Shown: positions 16,615 to 24,455 of the stretch, one piece after another
How the letters are laid out: the number at the start of each line of letters is the position of its first letter
Numbering within the stretch: position 1 is the stretch's first letter
NCBI RefSeq assembly: GCF_014192015.1
Contig: NZ_JACHXJ010000006.1
Span: forward strand, 1 to 64,000
Direction of reading: 5' to 3'
DNA: 64,000 nt
DNA from: Paenibacillus rhizosphaerae
GTDB lineage: Bacteria > Bacillota > Bacilli > Paenibacillales > Paenibacillaceae
Translations under genes and position numbers: made by a program
Notes under the pieces: model-generated
What the model was told of the DNA's origin: nothing
What the model saw: the letters and a program-made list of their open reading frames with translations, nothing else
Database searches by the model: none

Positions 16615-17781
16615 TTATTTTCCGTGGCATTTCTTGTATTTTAGCCCGCTGCCGCAAGGGCAAGGCTCGTTGCGTCCCACCTTCGGCACGGTATCCGCTG
16701 CGGAAACGTTCACCAGCTTCACCAGCTCCGGCTTAACGCCGTCGGCAATGGCCTGAAGCTCTACCAGGGTATGGCCGTTATTGGCCCACATCCGGGTATG
16801 GTTATAGACTTCGGTCAGCAGTTGAATCGTCTGCTGGGCCTGAAGCGGGTTTTTGAAATTGATTTTGCGGCTCTCGAATTCGTAGATCAGATCTTGTATC
16901 GACGAACCTTTGGCGCACGCCAGCTGGAGATCGTCAATCAGGTAATCCACCGTCTCCTTGTCCTTGCACAGCTCCCGCAGCACGTACTGCTGCAGCGCGG
17001 ACAGCTGAGGCGTCATCTCAAAATACGTTTCGTCCGTATACCGGAGCAGCTCCTCCTGGTCCGGAACGTAATACGGTTTCCCTTCGACCTTCGCGATCCA
17101 GTCGTTGATCTTCTGCTCGTCCAGATCATGAAGCAGATAGCCGTTCACGATGTATCCGCCGTGGAGGAGCAGGTTCTCGCCCCGGCCGATCGCCTCGTTC
17201 ACTTCATTCAGAAGCTCCTCCGAACTCAGCGCCTGTTCATTCTGGGCGTTGTAGATCTCAAGAAGCTTGTCCAGCTTAACCGCTCCGTACAAATGGGATG
17301 CGGCAACAATATATTGATAAGCCAGCTGGTGCTGGCCGTGCTGCTGTTTCAAAGCCGGCAGATCAGCCTTGCGGATGGCGTCCCTTATTTCTTCCGGCAT
17401 GATCAGGTGCAGCTGACCTTCCGAAAAAAAGCTGAATACAAGCCCGCGATCCAGCAAAAAGGCATAATCCCCGTATGGAATCGTATTATCTTGAACGGAA
17501 GACTCCTGAAGGAGCGTCTCAAACAGGCTCCATTCGGCACCATCCATCTGGAGCAGCATGGACGACAAATGCTCCGTATTCGTGACGTAATCCGACAGCG
17601 CTTCGGCAAGCTCTTCTTTCTTCATCTTGGAACGACCTGTGATGCTGTGGACGGAAGCCAGCGCGGACAGCCTCGTCTTGGTCAGGCTCAGCAAAATCTC
17701 GGACAAGCTGGTCATGGGTTCGCCGATGATGGCGTGCTGTATGTTTGTTTGTTCCAGTTGTAACGTAGGGTCTTCCAACAT
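16615..17781 (-). CDS. SEC-C zinc-motif protein of unknown function
   Basis: The 388-residue protein ends with a SEC-C motif (G-R-N-E-P-C-P-C-G-S-G-x-K-Y-K-K-C-H), a zinc-binding tail also found on SecA. Near the N-terminus, T-R-L-S-A-L-A onward resembles a Rho_N/SAP-like helical segment with a K-K-E-E-L-A-E-A-L continuation. The middle is all-helical without a family I can name. The start at 17781 is chosen for AGAGGTG about 5 bases upstream; the frame extends to 17817. It is a single gene between two terminators. Its role is unknown. Confidence 0.75.
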   Translation of the reverse strand: MLEDPTLQLEQTNIQHAIIGEPMTSLSEILLSLTKTRLSALASVHSITGRSKMKKEELAEALSDYVTNTEHLSSMLLQMDGAEWSLFETLLQESSVQDNTIPYGDYAFLLDRGLVFSFFSEGQLHLIMPEEIRDAIRKADLPALKQQHGQHQLAYQYIVAASHLYGAVKLDKLLEIYNAQNEQALSSEELLNEVNEAIGRGENLLLHGGYIVNGYLLHDLDEQKINDWIAKVEGKPYYVPDQEELLRYTDETYFEMTPQLSALQQYVLRELCKDKETVDYLIDDLQLACAKGSSIQDLIYEFESRKINFKNPLQAQQTIQLLTEVYNHTRMWANNGHTLVELQAIADGVKPELVKLVNVSAADTVPKVGRNEPCPCGSGLKYKKCHGK

Positions 17782-17889
17782 GTACACCTCTTCTTCGTTA
17801 TTAAGCATGCGCAGCATGACCGGTTAAGGCATCACCTTGCGCCCTCCTACCATTATACACGATGTTCGCTTCGCAGCCCGCCCTCCGGC

Positions 17890-17935
17890 AAAAAAAGCAA
17901 CCCGGCCCGGAGAAAAAACTCCGGCAGGCCGGGTT
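17890..17935 (-). terminator. Rho-independent terminator of htpG
   Basis: AACCCGGCC (17899-17907) pairs with GGCCGGGTT (17927-17935), with an inner CCGGAG/CTCCGG stem. A run of T on the minus strand (17890-17896) follows the htpG stop. Confidence 0.85.
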
Positions 17936-17980
17936 GTACCGCCTGTCAAGCATCTGCCGCAAGTCGGGTAGGAGCTTGGC

Positions 17981-19858
17981 TTACACCATGATTTTGCAAA
18001 TATCGTTCGTAAATTCGACCGGATCCTGGATCGGCAGCCCTTCGATCAGCAGCGCCTGGTTGTACAGCAGGTTCGTGTACAGGCCCAGCTTCTCGCGGTC
18101 CTTGTCATAAGCATCCTTCAGGGACTGGAACACCTCGTGGTGAATGTTGATCTCCAGCACCTTGTCGGCCTGGATGTCCTGGCCGCTCGGCATCGCTTTG
18201 AGGACCTTCTCCATTTCGATCGACAAGTCGCCTTCCGTGGACAGGCAGACCGGGTGGGACTTCAGCCGTTTTGAAGCCTTGACGTCCTTCACCTTGCCGG
18301 AGAGAATGTTCTTCATCTCCTCGAAGAGCTCCTTGCTCTCCGTCTCCGCCGCTTCATCCTTCTTGTCCGCTTCCGTCTCAATGCCGAGATCGCCGCTTGA
18401 TACCGACTTGAATTCCTTGTCCTTGTACTTCATCAGCATCTTGATGGCAAATTCGTCGATGTCGTCGGTGAAGTACAAAATTTCGTAGCCCTTATCGGCC
18501 ACCATTTCCGTCTGCGGCAGCTTCTCAAGCCGCTCCACCGATCCGCCGGCCGCGTAGTAAATATATTTCTGATCTTCCGGCATACCGGATACGTATTCGT
18601 CCAGCGTTACCAGCTTCTTCTCCTTGGAAGAGGTAAACAGCAGCAGATCCTGAAGAACGTCCTTATCCGCGCCGTAATTGTTGTACACGCCGAACTTCAG
18701 CTGTCTGCCGAACGCTTCATAGAACTTCTCGTATTTCTCGCGCTCATCCTTGAGCAGCGTCTGCAGCTGGCTCTTGATCTTGCTCTTGATATTTTTTGCG
18801 ATCAGCGTCAGCTGACGGTCATGCTGCAGCATTTCTCGGGAAATGTTCAGCGACAGGTCTTCGGAATCAACCATCCCTTTGACGAAGCTGAAGTAATCCG
18901 GGAGCAGGTCGCCGCATTTTTCCATAATAAGGACGCCGTTCGAGTAAAGCTCAAGTCCCTTCTCATATTCCTTCGTATAATAATCGAACGGGGTGTGCTC
19001 CGGAATGAACAGGATCGCGTTGTACACAACGGCGCCGTCCGCCTTGATGTGCACATGCGTCAGCGGCTTGTCAAACCCGTAGCGCTTCTCGTTGTAAAAG
19101 TTGACGTAGTCCTCTTCGGTCAGCTCGCTCTTGTTCTTGCGCCAGATCGGAACCATACTGTTCACGGTCTGCTCTTCGCTGTACTCCTCGAACTCGCCGT
19201 CCGCTCCCTCTTTTGGCCGGTGTCCGGTGACGTCCATCTTGATCGGGTATCGGATGAAATCCGAGTACTTCTTGATAATCGTCCGGAGGCGGTAATCCTC
19301 CAGAAACTCATCGTAATTGTCTTCATCCGTGTTTTCTTTGATTTTCAAAGTAATTTCCGTACCCACGGTATCCTTCGCCGCAGGCTCGATCGTATATCCG
19401 TCCGCTCCCGCAGACTCCCACTTGTACGCCGTATCGGAGCCAAGTGCCTTGGTGATGACCGTCACCCGGTCCGCCACCATAAAGGCTGAATAGAAGCCCA
19501 CCCCAAACTGGCCGATAATGTTGTGGCCGTCCTTGGCTTCGTTCTCATTCTTGAAAGCAAGCGACCCGCTCTTGGCGATGACGCCCAGATTGTTCTCCAG
19601 CTCCTCCTGCGTCATCCCGATGCCCGTATCGGAAATCGTCAGCGTTCTGGCTTGTTTATCCGGTGTGATCCGGATGTAATAGTCGTCTTTATTGAAAACC
19701 AGCTGGTCGTCTGTTAGCGCTTTATAATAGATTTTATCGATAGCGTCGCTGGCGTTGGAGATGAGTTCGCGCAAAAAAATCTCCCGCTGCGTATAAATGG
19801 AGTTGATCATCATTTCAAGCAGTCGTTTCGACTCGGCTTTAAACTCTTTCATGGCCAT
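17981..19858 (-). CDS. htpG: Molecular chaperone HtpG (Hsp90)
   Basis: At 625 residues this matches the usual length. The N-terminal GHKL ATPase carries E-L-I-S-N-A-S-D-A-I-D-K, D-T-G-I-G-M-T and G-Q-F-G-V-G-F-Y-S, followed by the middle domain with N-I-S-R-E-M-L-Q and a C-terminal dimerisation domain. It remodels client proteins in the cytoplasm using ATP. A perfect CIRCE operator and a sigma-A promoter lie immediately upstream, so HrcA repression is likely. That differs from B. subtilis, where htpG is not in the HrcA regulon. It is a single gene with its own terminator. Confidence 0.97.
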   Translation of the reverse strand: MAMKEFKAESKRLLEMMINSIYTQREIFLRELISNASDAIDKIYYKALTDDQLVFNKDDYYIRITPDKQARTLTISDTGIGMTQEELENNLGVIAKSGSLAFKNENEAKDGHNIIGQFGVGFYSAFMVADRVTVITKALGSDTAYKWESAGADGYTIEPAAKDTVGTEITLKIKENTDEDNYDEFLEDYRLRTIIKKYSDFIRYPIKMDVTGHRPKEGADGEFEEYSEEQTVNSMVPIWRKNKSELTEEDYVNFYNEKRYGFDKPLTHVHIKADGAVVYNAILFIPEHTPFDYYTKEYEKGLELYSNGVLIMEKCGDLLPDYFSFVKGMVDSEDLSLNISREMLQHDRQLTLIAKNIKSKIKSQLQTLLKDEREKYEKFYEAFGRQLKFGVYNNYGADKDVLQDLLLFTSSKEKKLVTLDEYVSGMPEDQKYIYYAAGGSVERLEKLPQTEMVADKGYEILYFTDDIDEFAIKMLMKYKDKEFKSVSSGDLGIETEADKKDEAAETESKELFEEMKNILSGKVKDVKASKRLKSHPVCLSTEGDLSIEMEKVLKAMPSGQDIQADKVLEINIHHEVFQSLKDAYDKDREKLGLYTNLLYNQALLIEGLPIQDPVEFTNDICKIMV

Positions 19859-19889
19859 CTAGCATACTCCCCTCAACGAACATAGTATC

Positions 19890-19916
19890 TTAGCACTCAA
19901 ACATAATGAGTGCTAA
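19890..19916. promoter_or_regulatory. CIRCE element (HrcA operator) upstream of htpG
   Basis: TTAGCACTC, nine bases, then GAGTGCTAA: both arms match the CIRCE consensus exactly. It lies 32 bases before the htpG start and just downstream of the promoter, the normal repressor position. Confidence 0.92.
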
Positions 19917-19930
19917 TTATTCTTATTTTT

Positions 19931-19959
19931 ATATAACATAAGTTCATTTTTGAAGTCAA
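19931..19959 (-). promoter_or_regulatory. Sigma-A promoter of htpG
   Basis: On the minus strand TTGACT (19954-19959) and TTATAT (19931-19936) are 17 bases apart. The CIRCE element follows within 15 bases, over the predicted transcription start. Confidence 0.7.
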
Positions 19960-20019
19960 CAATTGGTTATCCGCACCACTTCCGCGTCCCTTCCGGAAAG
20001 CCCCGGCAAACGCCGAACA

Positions 20020-20061
20020 GGGCTGCTCCGTCAGCTTTTTGCAAAGCTAGGCGGTCAGCCC
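20020..20061 (-). terminator. Possible terminator or stem-loop after the permease operon
   Basis: GGGCTG / CAGCCC (20020-20025, 20056-20061) encloses an AGCTTT / AAAGCT stem with a TTGC loop, giving an interrupted hairpin downstream of the permease stop. It has no clear T tract, so the terminator role is tentative. Confidence 0.45.
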
Positions 20062-20105
20062 CATCCTTTATTGCTGCTGTCATGTTCTGCCTGTTCAGAA
20101 ACGGC

Positions 20106-20993
20106 CTATTCCTTGACCGACCCCAGCACGATGCCGTGAATGAGATACCGCTGCAGGAACGGATAGATCAGCAGGATCGGGATCATGGATACGAGAATTT
20201 TGGCCGAGTTGAGCGTGGTGTTGGAAATCTTGTTGTACTGCTGCAGCTGTTCGACCGACAGATTCTGCATCTGGTCCCGCGTCAAGCTCAGCTGCTGCAG
20301 GTACGTTTGCAGCGGAATTTTATGGCTGTCGTTGATCAGCACGATCCCGTCGAAGAAGTTGTTCCAGTGGCCCACGATGACAAACAGCGTAATCGTCGCC
20401 AAGCTGGGCATGGAAACCGGGATGAAGATATGCCACAAAATTTTCAGCGGACCCGCCCCGTCGATAAAGGCCGCCTCCTCCATCTCCTTCGGAATCCCTT
20501 TGAAAAAGTTCATCAGCAGGATGACGTTGAAGACAGGTACCGCGCCGGGCAGTACGAGCGCCCAGATCGAGTTGATCATTCCCAGCTTGCTGATGACCAT
20601 GTACCAGGGAACAATGCCGCCGCTGAACAGCATCGTGAACACGATAATCCACATATAGACGTTGCGGGCCCGGAACTGCGAGGCCGTTCTAGACAGCGGG
20701 TACGCCATCAGAACCGTCAGCAGCATGTTGATAGCTCCGCCCAGGGCGACCCGTTCCACCGACACCAGGAAAGCCCTCCAGAACTTCGCGTCGTCCAAAA
20801 TTTTAGCGTACGAGGAGAAGTTGATATCCACCGGGAGAAAATACACCTTGCCCGCGTTGACCGCCGTGCTGCTGCTCACCGACACCATGATCGTATTGAT
20901 GATCGGGGCCAGGGACAGGCAGGCGATCAGCACCAGCACCAGGATGATCAGGAAGCGGGAAGCCTGCGCCCCGAACGTTCTCGATTGTATCAT
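20106..20993 (-). CDS. Carbohydrate ABC transporter permease (LplC-like)
   Basis: The 295-residue protein has six likely membrane helices and an EAA loop E-E-A-A-F-I-D-G followed by I-F-I-P-V-S-M-P. It ends in I-H-G-I-V-L-G-S-V-K-E, the usual close of the LplC group. It is the last gene of an operon with the permease at 21012 and the lipoprotein at 22086. The cluster has no ATPase gene. Confidence 0.9.
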   Translation of the reverse strand: MIQSRTFGAQASRFLIILVLVLIACLSLAPIINTIMVSVSSSTAVNAGKVYFLPVDINFSSYAKILDDAKFWRAFLVSVERVALGGAINMLLTVLMAYPLSRTASQFRARNVYMWIIVFTMLFSGGIVPWYMVISKLGMINSIWALVLPGAVPVFNVILLMNFFKGIPKEMEEAAFIDGAGPLKILWHIFIPVSMPSLATITLFVIVGHWNNFFDGIVLINDSHKIPLQTYLQQLSLTRDQMQNLSVEQLQQYNKISNTTLNSAKILVSMIPILLIYPFLQRYLIHGIVLGSVKE

Positions 20994-21011
20994 GCAAATC
21001 AGCGCCCCTTT

Positions 21012-21962
21012 CTAGAAAATCCGGTAACCGGCGTATTTGGAAGCCAGCTTGTAGGACACGACGATCAGCACGAAGCTGATGACCGATTTCATCAAGCCGA
21101 CCGCAGTGGCAAACGAATACTGCATCTGGATCAGACCCATCCGGTACACGAACGTGTCGATGATGTCTCCGGTCTGATACACCAGCGGATTGTACATATT
21201 GAACACCTGATCGAAGCCGGCATTCAGCACATTGCCCAGGCTCAGCGTGCCGAGCAGGATGATCGTCGGCAAAATTCCGGGCAGCGTAATGTTCAGCGTC
21301 TGCTTCCACCGGCTTGCCCCGTCAAGAGCGGCCGATTCGTACAGCGAAGGATTGATGCCCGTCAGGGCGGCCAGGTAGACGATCGTTCCGTACCCGAACT
21401 CCTTCCAGGTGTCGGTCACGATCAGCAGCGGCCTGAACCAGGCGTTGCTGGCGAGAAACATCGTCCGCTCGAGTCCGAAGAGCTGTAGGATGTTGTTCAC
21501 CATCCCGTCGTAAGAGAAGATCATCGTCATCATCGTGCCGAGCACGACCCAGGACATGAAGTGGGGAAGGTACACGATCGTCTGCACAGTGCTTTTGAAC
21601 ACCTTCAGGCGTACTTCATTCAGCAGCAGCGCAAACACGATTGGCACGATCAGCCCCAGTATGATTTTTCCGACCGCGATAACCAGCGTATTGACGAAAA
21701 TTTGCTTCGCGTCCGGCAGCTGAAACATATACGTGAAGTTGGTCAGCCCGGCCCATTTGGAGCCGAAAATGCCTTTGGCCGGAATGAATTTCTGAAAGGC
21801 CATCACGATGCCGAACATCGGGACGATGGAGAAAATGAACAGCAGCACCATGCCTGGCAGCAGCATGAAGTGATACGTCATTTCATGATAGGCTTTCCGT
21901 TTCCTCCGTATCCGTCCCGAAACCTGCCGCTCCGTATTGAGACTTGCTTCCAGCGAAGACAT
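21012..21962 (-). CDS. Carbohydrate ABC transporter permease (LplB-like)
   Basis: The 316-residue protein has about six membrane segments. Its EAA loop is E-S-A-A-L-D-G-A-S-R-W with N-I-T-L-P-G-I-L-P after it. The start at 21962 has GGAAGTGAT upstream; an in-frame ATG at 21977 has no clear ribosome site. The gene follows the binding-lipoprotein gene after a 123-base gap that holds a strong stem-loop (21998-22016), which may protect the upstream mRNA. Confidence 0.9.
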   Translation of the reverse strand: MSSLEASLNTERQVSGRIRRKRKAYHEMTYHFMLLPGMVLLFIFSIVPMFGIVMAFQKFIPAKGIFGSKWAGLTNFTYMFQLPDAKQIFVNTLVIAVGKIILGLIVPIVFALLLNEVRLKVFKSTVQTIVYLPHFMSWVVLGTMMTMIFSYDGMVNNILQLFGLERTMFLASNAWFRPLLIVTDTWKEFGYGTIVYLAALTGINPSLYESAALDGASRWKQTLNITLPGILPTIILLGTLSLGNVLNAGFDQVFNMYNPLVYQTGDIIDTFVYRMGLIQMQYSFATAVGLMKSVISFVLIVVSYKLASKYAGYRIF

Positions 21963-21997
21963 GTTTATCACTTCCATTTATCCAGGATGTATTGACT

Positions 21998-22016
21998 GGG
22001 GCCGGTGAACGGCCCC
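21998..22016 (-). repeat. Intercistronic stem-loop between binding protein and permease
   Basis: GGGGCCG (21998-22004) and CGGCCCC (22010-22016) form a perfect 7-bp GC stem with a 5-base loop and no T tract. Such hairpins after binding-protein genes often stabilise the upstream mRNA, so this may explain higher lipoprotein expression. The role is inferred. Confidence 0.5.
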
Positions 22017-22085
22017 TATGAACAACGCAAGGAGCCAAACCGAAGCCGGGCCCCCTGACGTTTGCGTACAAGCCTCGAATCCGCC

Positions 22086-23723
22086 TTACCTGCTGCTCAT
22101 CTCTTCCACTTCCTGCGTGATTTCATCGCCGCCGGTCTTTTTCCAGGTCGACACGAATTGATCAAAAGCGTCGATGCCAGCCTGTCCCATGATGATCTTC
22201 AGCATCATTTCCTGCTCCATTTTCTGCAGGTTGGCCCATTTCAGCTTCATGGCTTCCGTCGTGCCGTAGAAACCGGCCGGTATCACTTCGAGGTTCGGAT
22301 TATTCGCCTCCCGCTGCCCTTCGACCCGGGAGAGATATTCGCCGTACGTGTTGGCGTCGACCGCGTTCCCCTTCTGCTTGAACTCCTGGTACGCTTCATA
22401 AGATACGACCCGGTCTTCCTGGATTCCGTCGGCGCTGCCCGCTTTGTCGGCCTTCATGATGTCGTCATAATAACGCTTAAGGACATCGTCATAGTCCACC
22501 TGCATCGGGATTTGCGTCGGCTCGTTGTTCCAGCGGCTGTGGTCGGTCAGCCCTTCGCTGGCATGCTCCTTCTTGTACTGGACGGCGTCGTCCGTGAGCG
22601 AGTACAGGAAGTCCGTCGTCAGGTTGATCGATTTCATGATCGCCTCGGGATGCGGGTAGCCTTTGCGCACAACGACAATGCCTCCGCCGACCGGGTCCTG
22701 CCGGATCGTTTTAAATTTGCCGTTCTCGTCTACAGGAGCGGATACCGCCACCCATTCGGCTTTCGGATCCTGCTTGATGGAATCCTTATAGTTCGTGTAT
22801 CCGATCCACCATGGGTTAAAGAGCATGCCGGCCTGGCCGTTGATGACCAGCGCTTCCTTCTCTTCGTCTGAGCGGACCGCAAACTGCTTGTCGATCAGCC
22901 CTTCCTTGTAATGCTCGGCCAAATCGGCGAGCGCCTCTTTCATTTCGGGCTGCACGGAGCCGTACACGACCTTGCCGTCTTTCTTGATCCACTGCCCTGG
23001 AAATGCATTATAGGCTGCAAAAATCGGCGAGAAATTCATCGCATCCTGATTCATCCCGAACCCGATCGTCTTGCCGGTTCCGGAGACATCCTTCTCTACA
23101 AAGGTTTTAGCTATGTTCCAGACATCGTCCACAGACTGCGGCAGCTTGCCGCCGACCTTGTCCAGCCAGTCCTTGCGAATCCACAGCAGCTGATGCTGAT
23201 TGCCGATATTCGTCATCGGCAGACCCATGATTTTGCCGTCCACCTTCACTTGGTCGAGCAGCAGATCCCCATAAGAAGAGTAAATGTTTTTGACGCCCTC
23301 GGAGGCGGTTTTTTCGTATACCTCTGTCATATCTTCAATGAGATCATTGTCCACGAGCTGGTTGAAAATCGTGCGGCTGACCAGCATCACGTCCGGCAGC
23401 TCCCCCGTCGTCATCGACAAGGACAGCTTCTGGTCCATATCGTCGGTCTCCCAGGCCACTTTGGCCTTCACGTTCACCTTGCTTTCGACATATCGGGTCG
23501 CCATATTGTTTTCGATTGAATCGCCCTTCGGCAAATTGTTCGTATGGCTCGTATTCCGTCCGATGGTAAACTCCACCGGAGATTCGTACTTGCTGTACGG
23601 CTCGTAGTCCTTCTCGCTGACAGCCTTGTCCTCCGCCTTGCCGCTTCCTCCGCCGCATCCGCTGACGATGAGCGCCGTGATGCACGTAACGGCCAGCAGT
23701 GACGATATTTTTCGCTTGTTCAT
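22086..23723 (-). CDS. Extracellular sugar-binding lipoprotein (LplA-like)
   Basis: At 545 residues this is a large LplA-type binding protein. The signal peptide ends in the lipobox I-V-S-G-C followed by a Gly-rich linker. It probably binds an oligosaccharide for the permeases at 21012 and 20106. The start at 23723 is supported by AGAGGGG about 9 bases upstream; the frame runs on to 23759 without a better site. A two-component pair lies upstream in the same direction (24456-26859) and likely controls it. Confidence 0.9.
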   Translation of the reverse strand: MNKRKISSLLAVTCITALIVSGCGGGSGKAEDKAVSEKDYEPYSKYESPVEFTIGRNTSHTNNLPKGDSIENNMATRYVESKVNVKAKVAWETDDMDQKLSLSMTTGELPDVMLVSRTIFNQLVDNDLIEDMTEVYEKTASEGVKNIYSSYGDLLLDQVKVDGKIMGLPMTNIGNQHQLLWIRKDWLDKVGGKLPQSVDDVWNIAKTFVEKDVSGTGKTIGFGMNQDAMNFSPIFAAYNAFPGQWIKKDGKVVYGSVQPEMKEALADLAEHYKEGLIDKQFAVRSDEEKEALVINGQAGMLFNPWWIGYTNYKDSIKQDPKAEWVAVSAPVDENGKFKTIRQDPVGGGIVVVRKGYPHPEAIMKSINLTTDFLYSLTDDAVQYKKEHASEGLTDHSRWNNEPTQIPMQVDYDDVLKRYYDDIMKADKAGSADGIQEDRVVSYEAYQEFKQKGNAVDANTYGEYLSRVEGQREANNPNLEVIPAGFYGTTEAMKLKWANLQKMEQEMMLKIIMGQAGIDAFDQFVSTWKKTGGDEITQEVEEMSSR

Positions 23724-23754
23724 CCCTTTGAACCCCTCTCTTGTCGATTCCTTG

Positions 23755-23770
23755 TACAATTAAAATTGTA
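23755..23770. promoter_or_regulatory. Short inverted repeat upstream of the binding-protein gene
   Basis: TACAATT-AA-AATTGTA is a perfect 7-bp inverted repeat about 32 bases before the start codon. It sits in an A/T-rich promoter-like stretch and may be a regulator site. Confidence 0.4.
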
Positions 23771-23861
23771 TGCGGTTGCAAAAAAATCGTATATATCACA
23801 TTTTTCCGTTCTGTGTCACTTTTTTCATGAATGCCCCGAAGGCGGATCCGCCACACAACAA

Positions 23862-23883
23862 GAGCGCCCCGAGAGGGACGCTC
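23862..23883 (-). terminator. Possible terminator after the Dabb gene
   Basis: GAGCGCCCC (23862-23870) pairs, with one mismatch, with GGGACGCTC, giving a compact GC stem. The minus-strand follow-on is TTGTTGTG, only a weak T tract. Confidence 0.4.
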
Positions 23884-23994
23884 CTTTGGCTCTGGGACAA
23901 CAACCAGAGGTTGATCAAGAACAGAATTTCCCCGGTATATGCCCACAGGCAGCACGACTGTCGGCTTCCACACAGCCTCACCAATTATTGATGT

Positions 23995-24300
23995 TCAGCC
24001 TTGAACGGGATAGTCCACCACCACGACCTGCTCGATCAAGCCGTCAAGTCTGCTGACAAATGTCTGATGCGCCGGATGCGGCCCATAGGCCTGCAGCGAT
24101 TCGCGGTCTTTGAAAGTCACGCGAAGGCCGATGCTGAACCCGTGGATGTTTTCCGTTTCCTCCGTTTCATTGACGCCGGCCGTGAGGTCAACGATGCCTG
24201 GAATCTGATCTTTCAGCCCCCGCAGCAGTCCAAGAAGCTCCTGCTCCAGCTCCGGCTCAAGGATACGGTTAAATTTAAATGAGACCAAATGCTCAAACAT
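23995..24300 (-). CDS. Dabb (stress-responsive A/B barrel) domain protein
   Basis: The 101-residue protein has the Dabb pattern M-F-E-H-L-V-S-F-K-F, a central G-L-R-V-T-F-K-D strand and a Y-x-x-H-P-A-H-Q-x-F-V stretch. These small ferredoxin-like proteins form dimers, and some bind or modify small aromatic or sugar molecules. GAGGAGG before the ATG at 24300 sets the start; the longer frame to 24426 has none. It lies between the histidine kinase gene and the binding-lipoprotein gene of the same cluster, so a link to that substrate is possible. Confidence 0.82.
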   Translation of the reverse strand: MFEHLVSFKFNRILEPELEQELLGLLRGLKDQIPGIVDLTAGVNETEETENIHGFSIGLRVTFKDRESLQAYGPHPAHQTFVSRLDGLIEQVVVVDYPVQG

Positions 24301-24455
24301 AGGGTTTTCTTCCTCCTCATTGCTTCTTTCCTTCCTTACCTTCTTTCCATATGGAAGCCGGCTCTTCCTTCTACGCGCTAAAAACAGGATCGCCTGCTGA
24401 CCACTGGCACTTCGAAACGGATACACACGCCTTCTCTACCGCCCATCGCCGCCCT

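Noticed and set aside
19950..21488. 512-codon open frame on the plus strand opposite the two permease genes
   Set aside because: The minus-strand frames encode clear permeases with EAA loops. The plus-strand translation is Gln/His/Arg-rich without a family.
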